NCBI RefSeq assembly: GCF_016411825.1
Contig: NZ_JAEKMH010000003.1
Span: 372,001-436,000, forward strand
DNA length: 64,000 nt
Direction of reading: 5' to 3'
Source: Devosia sediminis
Lineage (GTDB): Bacteria > Pseudomonadota > Alphaproteobacteria > Rhizobiales > Devosiaceae
Part shown: in pieces, positions 55,293 to 64,000 of the stretch
Layout: every line of letters begins with the position of its first letter
How positions within the stretch are numbered: position 1 is the first letter of the stretch
Made by a program: the position numbers and the translations under genes
The notes under the pieces: generated by a model
What the model was told of the DNA's origin: nothing
Seen by the model: only the letters and a program-made list of their open reading frames with translations
Database searches by the model: none

Positions 55293-56966
55293 TTACTCAG
55301 CCGCGACCGGATCGAGATCCAGCAACTGCAGCAGGCGGGCCGGGTTGGCGTTGGAGACAACGGGCGAGTACTTGGGGTTCTCGGCGTCGGCCCAGCCGGT
55401 GAAGCGGCTGGTATTGTACTGGTAGAAGGCCGGGCTGTTGTAGATCGGCACGATCGGCAGGTTCTCGGCCACGATCAGCTGGGCCTGGTCCATCAGCGCC
55501 TTGGCTTCGTCCGCATCCTTGGTCTGGGTATACTGGGCCAGCAGGTCGCTGAGCTCGGCATTTTCCCAATGCGGCGCGGTGAAGCGCGACTTGCCGAAAT
55601 CGTTCGGGTTGAACGAACGGATATACGGGAAGTACGGGTTGGCAGCCGATGCGAGGGCATTGAGTGTCATGGAATAGGTGCCGTCGATCAGGTTCTGCGT
55701 CCAGACCGCGGCTTCCGGCGTCGACATCTTCACGTTGAGGCCCGCTTCGCTGAGGCTCTCGATGGAAATCTGCACCGCGTCGATCCAGTCGGTCCAGCCA
55801 TTGGGCACCATGAAGTCGATGGTGATCGGTGTGCCATCGGGATTGTCGCGGAAACCGTCGCCATCGGCATCGACATAGCCGGCAGCGTCGAGCGCGGCGA
55901 TGCCGGCTTCGAGGTCGAACTGGCCATACTGGCCGAACTGGGCATCGACTTCGGGATTGGCGAAGGACGCATAGAGTTCGCCCAGGGCCGCCGGGTCGTC
56001 ATTGACAAGCGGATAGCCATAGCCGGCAATGTCGACAATCGTCTGGCGGTCGATGAGCTGCGACAGGGCGCGGCGGAAGTTGACGTCGGTGAACGCCTTG
56101 CGGTTGTTCTCGTCCGGCGTGGTCATGCTCATCTGGAGCGAAACCAGGCTCGACGGGGTGAACCAGTAGTGGTGGTGCTCCGGATCCTTGGCGACAAAGG
56201 TATTGTCGATGTCGGGGATGAAGCTCGTGGCCCAATCGAGGGTGCCTTCGGCCAGCGCCGAGAGAACCTGCGGGTTGTCGGCGAGCTGCGGCATGCGCAG
56301 GCAATCGACCTTGAGGTTTTCCGCGTCCCAGTAATGCGGGTTGCGGCACTGCTCGTAGACCTGCGGGGTGAAGCGGGTGATTTCGGTCATCGGACCCGAA
56401 CCCACCGGATTCTCGTTGGCAAAGGTCACCGGATCGGCGACATCGGCCCACACATGCTCGGGAACGATGGGCATGCCGACGATCGTGTTGGCGATCAGGG
56501 AATTGGGTTCCTTGAGGTGGAAGGTGACGGTGCGATCGTCGACCTTCTCAACCGATTCCAAAAGCGCCGAAACCGAGATGAAGTCGAGCGCCGGGAACTT
56601 GGTGATGTAGTCATAGGTGAAGATGACGTCGTCGGCATCAAGCGACTCGCCGTCCGACCACATCAGGCCTTCACGCAGCACGAAGGTGATCGACTTGAGG
56701 TCGTCGGCCAGCTCGTAGCTCTCGGCGAGGCGGAAGTTCGGTTCATTGGCCTTGAGGCGGTTGAACACCACCAGCGGCTCATACATGAAATCGAGCGTGG
56801 TATAGCGCGCCGAGGTCTGGCCGAACGGGTTGAAGTTGCGCACGAAAGTGGTGGTCTGCTCGGACACCAGGGTCAGCACATTGCCGCTGGCGTCCTGGGC
56901 CTGGGCCGGCGCCGCCGCCATGAGGGCGAGCACGGATGCGGCTGCAATCCATGACGTTCTGATCAT
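55293..56966 (-). CDS. Oligopeptide/oligosaccharide-type ABC substrate-binding protein (family 5)
   Basis: A 557-aa periplasmic binding protein. A signal peptide (TSWIAAASVLALMAAAPAQA) is followed by FNPFGQTSARYTTLDFMYEPLVV, GSGPMTEITRF and a long C-terminal lobe. This subgroup often binds cello- or chito-oligosaccharides as well as peptides. It heads the operon that ends with the dipeptide epimerase, and it follows the nagZ gene by 33 bp. A GlcNAc-containing muropeptide is therefore an attractive ligand, by inference. Confidence 0.88.
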   Translation of the reverse strand: MIRTSWIAAASVLALMAAAPAQAQDASGNVLTLVSEQTTTFVRNFNPFGQTSARYTTLDFMYEPLVVFNRLKANEPNFRLAESYELADDLKSITFVLREGLMWSDGESLDADDVIFTYDYITKFPALDFISVSALLESVEKVDDRTVTFHLKEPNSLIANTIVGMPIVPEHVWADVADPVTFANENPVGSGPMTEITRFTPQVYEQCRNPHYWDAENLKVDCLRMPQLADNPQVLSALAEGTLDWATSFIPDIDNTFVAKDPEHHHYWFTPSSLVSLQMSMTTPDENNRKAFTDVNFRRALSQLIDRQTIVDIAGYGYPLVNDDPAALGELYASFANPEVDAQFGQYGQFDLEAGIAALDAAGYVDADGDGFRDNPDGTPITIDFMVPNGWTDWIDAVQISIESLSEAGLNVKMSTPEAAVWTQNLIDGTYSMTLNALASAANPYFPYIRSFNPNDFGKSRFTAPHWENAELSDLLAQYTQTKDADEAKALMDQAQLIVAENLPIVPIYNSPAFYQYNTSRFTGWADAENPKYSPVVSNANPARLLQLLDLDPVAAE

Positions 56967-56999
56967 TTCAATATCTCTCCTTGTTATGCGGCTCGTCTG

Positions 57000-58022
57000 T
57001 CAGGCGAAGCCGTTCTCCCTGAAAATGTCCTCGACTTCGCCATGCAGGGCCTGGACGTCGAAGCGAGCTGACCCGAGCCGGGCTTCGGCGCGGGAAATAC
57101 GGGCGAGGCTTTCGGCGCTCAGCGGGTTGGCCGCCTTCGCCGCCGCCTCGCTGGCGGCCAGATTGCCCTGACTATGGAGGGCGATGTCATAGCCGGCATC
57201 AAGGCAAGCGCGTACGCGTTCCGGCCAGGTCCCCTTGAGCGCCTCCATGGTGAGGCAGTCGCTGATCAGGACGCCGTCAAAGCCGAGGTCGCGGCGGATC
57301 ATGTCGCAGACGACGGGCGAAACCGAGGCAGGGCGCTCGGCGTCGATCTGCGAGAAGATGAGATGGGCGACCATGGCCCAGGGCGCGTCACGCAAGGCCA
57401 CGAAGGGCTTGAAGTCGGTGCCGGCCATGTCCTCGACCGTGGCGTCGACCACCGGGCAGGTGAAATGCGGATCGACATTGACGCGACCATAGCCGGGGAT
57501 GTGCTTGAAGATCGGCATGGACCCCACTTCCAGCATGGCTTCGACGACGACGCGTCCGAGCGTCGTCACCAGTTCCGGATCGTCGCCGAAGGAGCGGTTG
57601 CCGATGACATTGTGGGTGCCGGGACGGGCGAGGTCGACGACCGGCGTGGTACCGCTGCCGAGCCCGAGTTCGGAAAGCATCGTGCCCATGGCGAGGGACG
57701 AGAGGCGCAGGGCCCGCTTGCCGGTCTCGAGGTCCTTGCGGGCGAGGGCACCGAAATCCCCGAGCGAGCGGTAGAGCGGCCAATTGCCGTTGTCGAGCCG
57801 CTGCACGCGGCCGCCTTCCTGGTCGATATAGACAGGGGCATCGTCGCGGCCGACGGCCTCCTTGAATTGCCCGACCAGGTGGCGGATCTGGTCGGGATTG
57901 TCGAGATTGCGCTTGAAGAGGAAGAGGCCGAACGGATTGGCTTCGCGAAAGAAGGCGATTTCCGACGGCGACAGCTCATGGCCCGGCATACCGACGAAAA
58001 GGGCGAGAGGCGTCGACGGCAT
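57000..58022 (-). CDS. nagZ: NagZ-like beta-N-acetylglucosaminidase (GH3)
   Basis: A 340-aa single-domain GH3 enzyme that removes GlcNAc from GlcNAc-anhydroMurNAc in the cytoplasm. DQEGGRVQRL, KHIPGYGRVNVDPHF and the nucleophile Asp in GVLISDCLTMEAL are seen. The second motif is usually KHFPGHG...DSH, so this is a variant, but the catalytic-loop His is kept (DPH). The ATG at 58022 gives the normal N terminus. It lies 4 bp after the acetyltransferase gene in an operon from murQ. Confidence 0.88.
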   Translation of the reverse strand: MPSTPLALFVGMPGHELSPSEIAFFREANPFGLFLFKRNLDNPDQIRHLVGQFKEAVGRDDAPVYIDQEGGRVQRLDNGNWPLYRSLGDFGALARKDLETGKRALRLSSLAMGTMLSELGLGSGTTPVVDLARPGTHNVIGNRSFGDDPELVTTLGRVVVEAMLEVGSMPIFKHIPGYGRVNVDPHFTCPVVDATVEDMAGTDFKPFVALRDAPWAMVAHLIFSQIDAERPASVSPVVCDMIRRDLGFDGVLISDCLTMEALKGTWPERVRACLDAGYDIALHSQGNLAASEAAAKAANPLSAESLARISRAEARLGSARFDVQALHGEVEDIFRENGFA

Positions 58023-58026
58023 AGAA

Positions 58027-58515
58027 CTAGTTTCCTTGTGGCTGCGGCTTGATGCGCAGGAGGCCCTGGTAGATGTCCTCCTTGTCGGAGGGGATGGGCA
58101 TGGCGCCCGCAGCATTGACGTAGAAGTCCACCGGGCCAGCCGAGCCAACCACCGCATAGGCATAGCCATGCGCCTTCATGGCCACGAGCGTGTGATAGAA
58201 GAGCGCGATGCCGATGCGCTTGCCGCGCTGGTCCTCAGAGACACCGGTGGGGCCGAAAAAACCGCGCGCCGTTGCGTCGTAGCAGGCAAAGCCGACGAGC
58301 TGGCCATCCACCGTGGCGATGAGGCATCCCGGCGGCTGATGCGCCATGGCGGCGCTGACTTCGCTCACCCAGTATTCGGAAAAGTGCTTGCGCACCCAGT
58401 CCTTGATGATGTGCTGCTCGGGCGGCAAGGCGACCCGAATGGTCGCCTCGACCTTATCGGCACGGGCCTTCAGGTCATCCAGTTTGCGGCTATAGAGATT
58501 GACGAGCAGGTCCAT
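58027..58515 (-). CDS. GNAT-family acetyltransferase of the murQ-nagZ operon
   Basis: A 162-aa protein with a GNAT core (GFACYDATARGFFGPTGVSE, then DQRGKRIGIALFYHTLVAM). The substrate is unknown. It lies 3 bp after murQ and 4 bp before nagZ, so it is part of the amino-sugar recycling operon. An amino sugar or muropeptide substrate is plausible. Confidence 0.85.
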   Translation of the reverse strand: MDLLVNLYSRKLDDLKARADKVEATIRVALPPEQHIIKDWVRKHFSEYWVSEVSAAMAHQPPGCLIATVDGQLVGFACYDATARGFFGPTGVSEDQRGKRIGIALFYHTLVAMKAHGYAYAVVGSAGPVDFYVNAAGAMPIPSDKEDIYQGLLRIKPQPQGN

Positions 58516-58518
58516 GGC

Positions 58519-59454
58519 TCAGCTCGCCGCGCGCGGCTGGTGCTGGGCAGCGGCCCGGCGCAAGAAGCCGTCGGCATTGCCAAGGGCCGTCTCGGCGGCT
58601 CCGGCATCCATGCCGGTCAGCGCCATCATGATGGCGAGCTTGACGTTGTTGTTGCTGGCCACAAGGAATTTTTCGGCATCCTCGGGCGAGCAGCCGGTGG
58701 CGTCGACGAGGATGCGCGTGGCGCGGGCCGCCAGCTTTTCATTGCTGACCGAGAGGTCGACCATGAGGTTTTCATAGGACTTGCCGATGCGGATCATGCT
58801 GGCCGTGGTCAGCATGTTGAGCACCAGCTTCTGCGCCGTCCCCGATTTCAGTCGCGTGGAACCGGTCAACGCCTCGGGGCCGACCAGCGGCGAAATGGCA
58901 ATGTCGGCCATCCTGGCAATGGCGGAATCCGGATTGCAGGAAAGGGCGGCCGTCACCGCGCCGACCTGCTTGGCATAATCGAGCCCGCCGATGACATAAG
59001 GGGTGCGGCCGGAAACGGCGATGCCGACGACCACGTCTTTCGCCGTAAGATTGATCTTTTCGAGGTCCTTGCGGCCCTCTTCGCGGGAATCCTCGGCGCC
59101 TTCGATGGGGTGGCGCAAAGCCCGGTCGCCGCCGGCTATGAGGCCGACGACCATGCCCTCAGGCACGCCGAAGGTCGGGGGGCATTCGGACGCGTCGAGC
59201 ACCCCCAGGCGCCCGCTGGTGCCGGCGCCCATGTAAACGAGGCGCCCGCCGGCCTTGAAGGCTTCGACGATGCAATCCACCGTGGCGGCGACCTGCGGCA
59301 GGACCTTGTCCACGGCCTCTGCGACGCGCGCATCCTCGCGGTTCATCGCCGCGACGATTTCGCTCGAGCTCATGAGGTCGATCTGCATGGTCTCGGGATT
59401 GCGGGCTTCGGAAACGAGCTGTTCCAGCTCGGCCATGAGGGTGGTTTTTGCCAT
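58519..59454 (-). CDS. murQ: N-acetylmuramic acid 6-phosphate etherase MurQ
   Basis: A 311-aa SIS-fold etherase that splits MurNAc-6-phosphate into GlcNAc-6-phosphate and D-lactate. Marks are [54 protein letters not shown] and [20 protein letters not shown] start at ATG 59454; an upstream in-frame TTG (59469) is possible. It completes the AnmK-MurQ branch of anhydroMurNAc recovery. It is divergent from the second RpiR gene with operators between. Confidence 0.96.
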   Translation of the reverse strand: MAKTTLMAELEQLVSEARNPETMQIDLMSSSEIVAAMNREDARVAEAVDKVLPQVAATVDCIVEAFKAGGRLVYMGAGTSGRLGVLDASECPPTFGVPEGMVVGLIAGGDRALRHPIEGAEDSREEGRKDLEKINLTAKDVVVGIAVSGRTPYVIGGLDYAKQVGAVTAALSCNPDSAIARMADIAISPLVGPEALTGSTRLKSGTAQKLVLNMLTTASMIRIGKSYENLMVDLSVSNEKLAARATRILVDATGCSPEDAEKFLVASNNNVKLAIMMALTGMDAGAAETALGNADGFLRRAAAQHQPRAAS

Positions 59455-59480
59455 TGTGCCTATGCTCAAGTTCCGGCCTG

Positions 59481-59509
59481 ATGCTAGAAATGAATATTCC
59501 GTCTGTCAA
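59481..59509 (-). promoter_or_regulatory. murQ promoter
   Basis: On the minus strand TTGACA (59509-59504) and TAGCAT (59486-59481) are separated by 17 bp, a near-consensus sigma-70 promoter 27 bp from the murQ start. The spacer contains GGAATATTC, half of the operator described next, so a bound repressor would block it. Confidence 0.7.
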
Positions 59510-59516
59510 CGATACA

Positions 59517-59533
59517 TGGAATATTGTATTCCA
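59517..59533. promoter_or_regulatory. Perfect dyad between murQ and rpiR, probable RpiR operator
   Basis: TGGAATA-TTG-TATTCCA is a perfect 7-bp inverted repeat. Its core GGAATATTGTATTCC agrees at 13 of 15 positions with GGAATTTAGTATTCC at 60628-60642 in front of the next ABC operon. It lies just upstream of the murQ -35 box. Confidence 0.75.
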
Positions 59534-59641
59534 GATTTTGCGCTGAACCGCTTGGCCATGGGGCGGGTGGGGATGTGCGGGAGAAGCCAGTTGCAATTTT
59601 GATGGCGTCCGCTTTAGTCCTCGGGAAAGACGGGGGCCGGA

Positions 59642-60520
59642 ATGGGCACCGGTGTCACGGAAGCCGCAATGTCTGTCCTCAAGATCCTCAGCGCCAAGCT
59701 CGAAACCATGACCCAGGCCGATCGGCAGATCGCCCAGTTCATCATCGACCATCCCGAGCAGATGCTGACCCTGTCCTCGGCGGCGCTCGCAGAAGCCACC
59801 GGCCGCAGCCAGTCGAGCGTGGTCAAGTTTAGCCAGAAGCTCGGCTATGCCGGCTACCAGCAACTGAAGCTCGCGGTAAACAAGGCCAAGGCGCTGGAAT
59901 GGCATGCGCCGGGCGGGGTGATCCATGGCACCATCGACGCGGCCGACAGCTATGTCACGATCCTGCAAAAACTGATCGGCTCGAAGCTCCTGTCGATGCG
60001 CGAAACGCTGGCCGCCAACAATGAGCAAACCATTGATCTGGCTCTGACTTCCCTCGTCAATGCGCGCAAGATCCAGCTTGCCGGGGTGGGCGCCTCGTCC
60101 CTCGTGGCAAAGGATTTTTCCTACAAGCTCCTGAAGCTCGGCCGCATGGCGCTGCTCGACAGCGACAGCCACATTCAGATTTCCAATGCTTCGGCGCTCA
60201 ACGAGGCCGACGTCCTCCTGGCGCTCTCTCATTCCGGGCGCAGCGTCGAAACCCTGCGGATCGCCGAAGTCGCCAAGCAGCGCGGCGCGACGGTCATTTC
60301 GATGACCGGCCTGCAGCCCAATCCGCTGCTCGACCTGGCCGATATTCATCTCTTCACCGTGGCCGATGAAGAGCGGGTGCGGTCCTCGGCCATTACTTCG
60401 CGCGATGCGCAGCTCATGCTGATGGACATGCTGTTCATCCTGATGATCCGGCAGCAGGCCGATGCGCATGACTTCATTCATAATTCCGAAAGCGCCGTGA
60501 CCGTGCTCAAGGCGCGCTGA
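59642..60520 (+). CDS. murR: RpiR/MurR-family regulator controlling murQ
   Basis: A 292-aa regulator. The HTH is SSAALAEATGRSQSSVVKFSQKLG and the SIS domain has LAGVGASSLVAKDFSYKLLK and ALSHSGRSVETLRIAEVA. MurR in Escherichia coli represses murQ and responds to MurNAc-6-phosphate; divergence from murQ with a shared operator makes the same role likely. It may also control the ABC operon that starts at 60706, which has a matching operator. The symbol is by context rather than certain orthology. Confidence 0.8.
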   Translation: MGTGVTEAAMSVLKILSAKLETMTQADRQIAQFIIDHPEQMLTLSSAALAEATGRSQSSVVKFSQKLGYAGYQQLKLAVNKAKALEWHAPGGVIHGTIDAADSYVTILQKLIGSKLLSMRETLAANNEQTIDLALTSLVNARKIQLAGVGASSLVAKDFSYKLLKLGRMALLDSDSHIQISNASALNEADVLLALSHSGRSVETLRIAEVAKQRGATVISMTGLQPNPLLDLADIHLFTVADEERVRSSAITSRDAQLMLMDMLFILMIRQQADAHDFIHNSESAVTVLKAR

Positions 60521-60609
60521 ACCGGCCCCCCTCCTGGACCCCTCGGATGAACGGCCGGTCGCGACGCTTTTGCGCGACCCGCTCACGAGGGTTGTGTAAT
60601 CGGATATTC

Positions 60610-60642
60610 TTGACACATTCAATTTGCGGAATTTAGTATTCC
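60610..60642 (+). promoter_or_regulatory. Promoter with overlapping RpiR-type operator before the third ABC operon
   Basis: TTGACA (60610-60615) and TAGTAT (60634-60639), 18 bp apart, form a strong sigma-70 promoter. The dyad GGAATTTAGTATTCC (60628-60642) covers the -10 box, so a bound repressor excludes polymerase. It matches the murQ/rpiR operator at 13 of 15 positions. Confidence 0.75.
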
Positions 60643-60705
60643 AATTGGCGCGCTGGTTGCAGCGGGCCGAGGACCTGCGTGGGCGGGTCGGGACGGGAGA
60701 GCAAC

Positions 60706-61770
<1,065 letters not shown>

Positions 61771-61820
61771 CGGGGTTTGGAAGGGACCATTCCAAGACGT
61801 TTTCAAGGGAAGGGAAATCC

Positions 61821-63062
61821 ATGAAGAAAACTGTACTTCGCGCGGGAGCCTTGCTGGGCGCCGTGCTCGTCGCCGCCCCGGTTATGGCCCAGGATCTCAC
61901 GTTCTGGAGCTGGCGCCAGGAAGACCGCGCTGCCTATGAGCAGTTCATCGAAACCTTCGAGGCGGCCAATCCCGGCATCACCGTCACCTTCGAGACCTTT
62001 GAGGCCACCAATTACAACACCATCCTCTCGACCGCCCTTGCCGGTGGCACCGGTCCTGACGTGATGATGGTGCGCGCCTATGGCGGGCTCGAAAACGTCG
62101 CCGTCGCCGGCTATCTCGAAGAGCTGACCACCGACAGCGTGCCGGCTCTGGCCGACTTCGCCGCCCCGGCCCTCGCCGCCGAAAGCGTGCGCGCCGACAA
62201 CAAGCTCTATGCCGTGCCCTTTGCCAGCCAGACGCAGTTGGTGATCTACAATACCGCGCTCTTCGAAGCGAACGGGCTCGACGAACCCCAGACCTGGGAC
62301 GAACTGGTCGCCGCCGCCCAGACCCTCAAGGATGCCGGCGTCATCCCCTTCGCCAATGGCACGGCGACCGCCTGGCAGAACGAGACCGTGACCTTCGGCC
62401 TCGGCTCCTCGCTGATGGGCAAGGCCTTCTATGACGAGCTGATGGCCGGCACTGCCGACTTCACCGACGAGCGTTTCACCTCGGCCCTGGCCTCCGTCAA
62501 CGAGCTGGCCCAGGAATACTTCCCCGATGGCTTCATTGGCCTCGACTACCCCAGCGCCCAGCAGCTCTTCTCCTCGGGCATGGCCGGCATGTTTGTCGGC
62601 GGCTCCTATGAGCTGGCGACCTTCAAGGCGCAGAATCCGGATATCGAACTGGGCGTCTTCCCCGCTCCGGGCCGTGCCGCCGAGGACGACAAGCTGGTCG
62701 GCCTCTATTTCGACGGCGGTTATGCGGTCAATGCCGCCTCGCCCAACAAGGAAGCGGCCATCACCTTCGTGAACTACCTGGCCAGCCAGGAATTCGGCCA
62801 GGCTTTCGCCAATACGCTCAACAACATCTCGACCATTCCGGGCGTCACTTTCGACAACCCGCTTCTGGCCGAAGTCAATGAGCTGAACCAGTCCTCGATC
62901 CCCTACCTGATGCTCGCCCATTTCCGTTACGGCGAACCCTCGGGCTCGGTGCTGATCCAGGCCGAAATGCAGAAGCTGTTCGCCGGCGAAACCACGCCGG
63001 AAGCCATCGGCGAAGCCCTGACCACGGGTCTTGCCGCCTGGTACGAACCCTTCAAGGACTAA
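61821..63062 (+). CDS. Sugar ABC transporter substrate-binding protein (family 1)
   Basis: A 413-aa binding protein with a signal peptide (KKTVLRAGALLGAVLVAAPV, cleaved after MAQ or near it) and the family 1 fold (LTFWSWRQEDRAAYEQFIET, FEAANPGITVTFE, GGTGPDVMMV). It is clearly a CUT1 sugar-binding protein. From the shared operator I propose an amino sugar (GlcNAc, MurNAc or a disaccharide) as ligand; this is inference. Confidence 0.9.
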   Translation: MKKTVLRAGALLGAVLVAAPVMAQDLTFWSWRQEDRAAYEQFIETFEAANPGITVTFETFEATNYNTILSTALAGGTGPDVMMVRAYGGLENVAVAGYLEELTTDSVPALADFAAPALAAESVRADNKLYAVPFASQTQLVIYNTALFEANGLDEPQTWDELVAAAQTLKDAGVIPFANGTATAWQNETVTFGLGSSLMGKAFYDELMAGTADFTDERFTSALASVNELAQEYFPDGFIGLDYPSAQQLFSSGMAGMFVGGSYELATFKAQNPDIELGVFPAPGRAAEDDKLVGLYFDGGYAVNAASPNKEAAITFVNYLASQEFGQAFANTLNNISTIPGVTFDNPLLAEVNELNQSSIPYLMLAHFRYGEPSGSVLIQAEMQKLFAGETTPEAIGEALTTGLAAWYEPFKD

Positions 63063-63086
63063 GGCGGCCACTCCCTCCGCCAAAGG

Positions 63087-63118
63087 GGGAGTGACGGGCA
63101 ATTGACCCCGTCACTCCC
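63087..63118 (+). terminator. Strong hairpin after the binding-protein gene
   Basis: GGGAGTGACGGG and CCCGTCACTCCC form a perfect 12-bp stem with an 8-nt loop, 24 bp after the stop codon. It probably limits read-through into the permease gene or stabilises the upstream mRNA. Confidence 0.7.
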
Positions 63119-63142
63119 ACACCCGAATTAGCGCCTTCGCCT

Positions 63143-63266
63143 CCCTCCCCCTTGAGGGGAGGGAATGAGGGTGGGGGTCCACCGGTGAAACGCCGGGCTA
63201 CCCCCTCCCCAGCTCTGCTACGGCCCACTGGGCCGAGCGGCGCTACCCTCCCCTCAAGGGGGAGGG
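63143..63266. repeat. Intergenic inverted-repeat element (MITE- or REP-like)
   Basis: A 21-bp sequence (63143-63163, CCCTCCCCC then TTGAGGGGAGGG) recurs as an exact inverted copy at 63246-63266, enclosing 82 bp. It is GC-rich and lies within an ABC operon. I see no coding potential in 63063-63352. Such elements are often present in many copies per genome. Confidence 0.65.
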
Positions 63267-63352
63267 TGGGCTGGTGCCGAGACTATAAAGTGCGTTGAGC
63301 CTTCCATGCGAAGGGCGCGACGGCCCAAGAACTTGATGCGCGAGAGCCCCAA

Positions 63353-64000
63353 ATGCCTCAGTTTCGGATGACCGGCCGCGGCCTCTGGATCACGGTGCTG
63401 ATCGTGCCGCCGCTCGCCTTCGTGGCGCTGTTCATCGTTTATCCGATCATTTCGGCCTTCGCCTATGCCTTCTTCGACTGGCAGGGCTTGAAGCGACTCG
63501 ATTTCGTGGGGCTGGAAAACTTCCACACCGTGCTGTTCGTCGAGCCCTATCGAAGCTGGACGATCAACGCCTTCAAGAACAACATCATCGTCTTCTTTGC
63601 GCTGATGGTGCTGCAGAACGGGCTGGGATTCATTCTCGCCTATGCGCTCTGGCGCGAACTGCCCGGCGCGCGCTTCCACCGCATCGCGGTGTTCCTGCCG
63701 GTGGTGCTCTCGACCATCATCGTCGCCTATCTCTTCAAGCTCTTCTACCACCCGCTCTTCGGCGTGGTGAATGTGACGCTCAAGAATATAGGGCTCGACT
63801 GGCTGGCCCAGCCATGGCTCGGGCAATCGAGCACGGCGCTCGGGAGCATCATCGTGGCCCAGGCCTGGCATATGGTGGGTTTCCCGACCCTGGTTTTCCT
63901 TGCCGGCATGCAGCGCATCCCGAGCGAAATTCTCGACGCCGTGCGCATGGAAACCGAAAGCGAGTGGGTCAAGATCACCAAGGTGGTGTGGCCGCTGGTG
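63353..64000 (+). CDS. Sugar ABC transporter permease (UgpA/MalF type), partial (3' end beyond the right edge)
   Basis: The first 216 residues of a CUT1 permease: MPQFRMTGRGLWITVLIVPP, FDWQGLKRLDFVGLENFHTV, several membrane helices, and the start of the EAA loop (IPSEILDAVRMETESEWVKI). It is open to the window end. A second permease gene should follow outside the window. Confidence 0.9.
   Translation, partial: MPQFRMTGRGLWITVLIVPPLAFVALFIVYPIISAFAYAFFDWQGLKRLDFVGLENFHTVLFVEPYRSWTINAFKNNIIVFFALMVLQNGLGFILAYALWRELPGARFHRIAVFLPVVLSTIIVAYLFKLFYHPLFGVVNVTLKNIGLDWLAQPWLGQSSTALGSIIVAQAWHMVGFPTLVFLAGMQRIPSEILDAVRMETESEWVKITKVVWPLV

Noticed and set aside
55224..56954. 576-codon plus-strand ORF
   Set aside because: It is the antisense of a binding-protein gene that has a signal peptide and family motifs.

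Overview
The window looks like DNA from a GC-rich alphaproteobacterium, most likely of the order Hyphomicrobiales (a Devosia-like organism is a reasonable guess). The basis is the integrative-element type, the gene families and the REP-like repeats. No rRNA or tRNA gene was seen, so the taxonomy is inference.

Positions 1 to about 16.3 kb carry the backbone of an integrative and conjugative element related to the rhizobial symbiosis-island family. On the minus strand, in transcription order, are an frameshift-dependent excision activator (fseA-like), an excisionase-like HTH gene (rdfS-like), a repA-type initiator, DUF2840, a TraF signal peptidase, DUF736, a lytic transglycosylase, the relaxase (rlxS, DUF3363) and the traG coupling protein, which is cut by the left edge. 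A short DUF2285 gene (qseM-like) lies on the plus strand. Between relaxase and traG sits a resistance cargo: floR (florfenicol/chloramphenicol efflux), the tet(G) pair with its LysR neighbour, and an HxlR regulator with a stand-alone FabF-type ketosynthase. Each efflux module is bordered by a degenerate copy of the 3' end of the relaxase gene, which records stepwise insertion behind rlxS.

Positions 15.7-27.8 kb are an anti-restriction/defence segment: ardA, then a six-gene minus-strand operon (HTH regulator, type III Mod, type III Res, a 71-aa protein, a Rad50/SMC-like ATPase with a zinc hook, and a GHKL ATPase carrying a C-terminal PD-(D/E)XK-like domain). A divergent gene encodes another PD-(D/E)XK-like nuclease. 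The right end of the element probably lies near 27.8-28.1 kb, where a long dyad is found.

Positions 28.1-38.6 kb form a carbohydrate locus whose three hydrolases (GH172, GH116 and GH183 families) are the set known to dismantle the D-arabinan of mycobacterial arabinogalactan and lipoarabinomannan. They sit with a LacI regulator and a complete CUT1-type ABC importer. This is the most interesting system in the window.

Positions 38.6-41.4 kb hold cysA, cysW and cysT of a sulfate importer. Positions 41.6-60.5 kb are a large peptidoglycan-recycling cluster: anmK, a beta-lactamase-fold hydrolase, two peptide ABC transporters, an L-Ala-D/L-Glu epimerase, nagZ, murQ, two GNAT acetyltransferases and two RpiR/MurR-type regulators. 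A third ABC operon (60.7-64.0 kb, cut by the right edge) has an operator matching the one at murQ/rpiR, which links a sugar importer to amino-sugar recovery.
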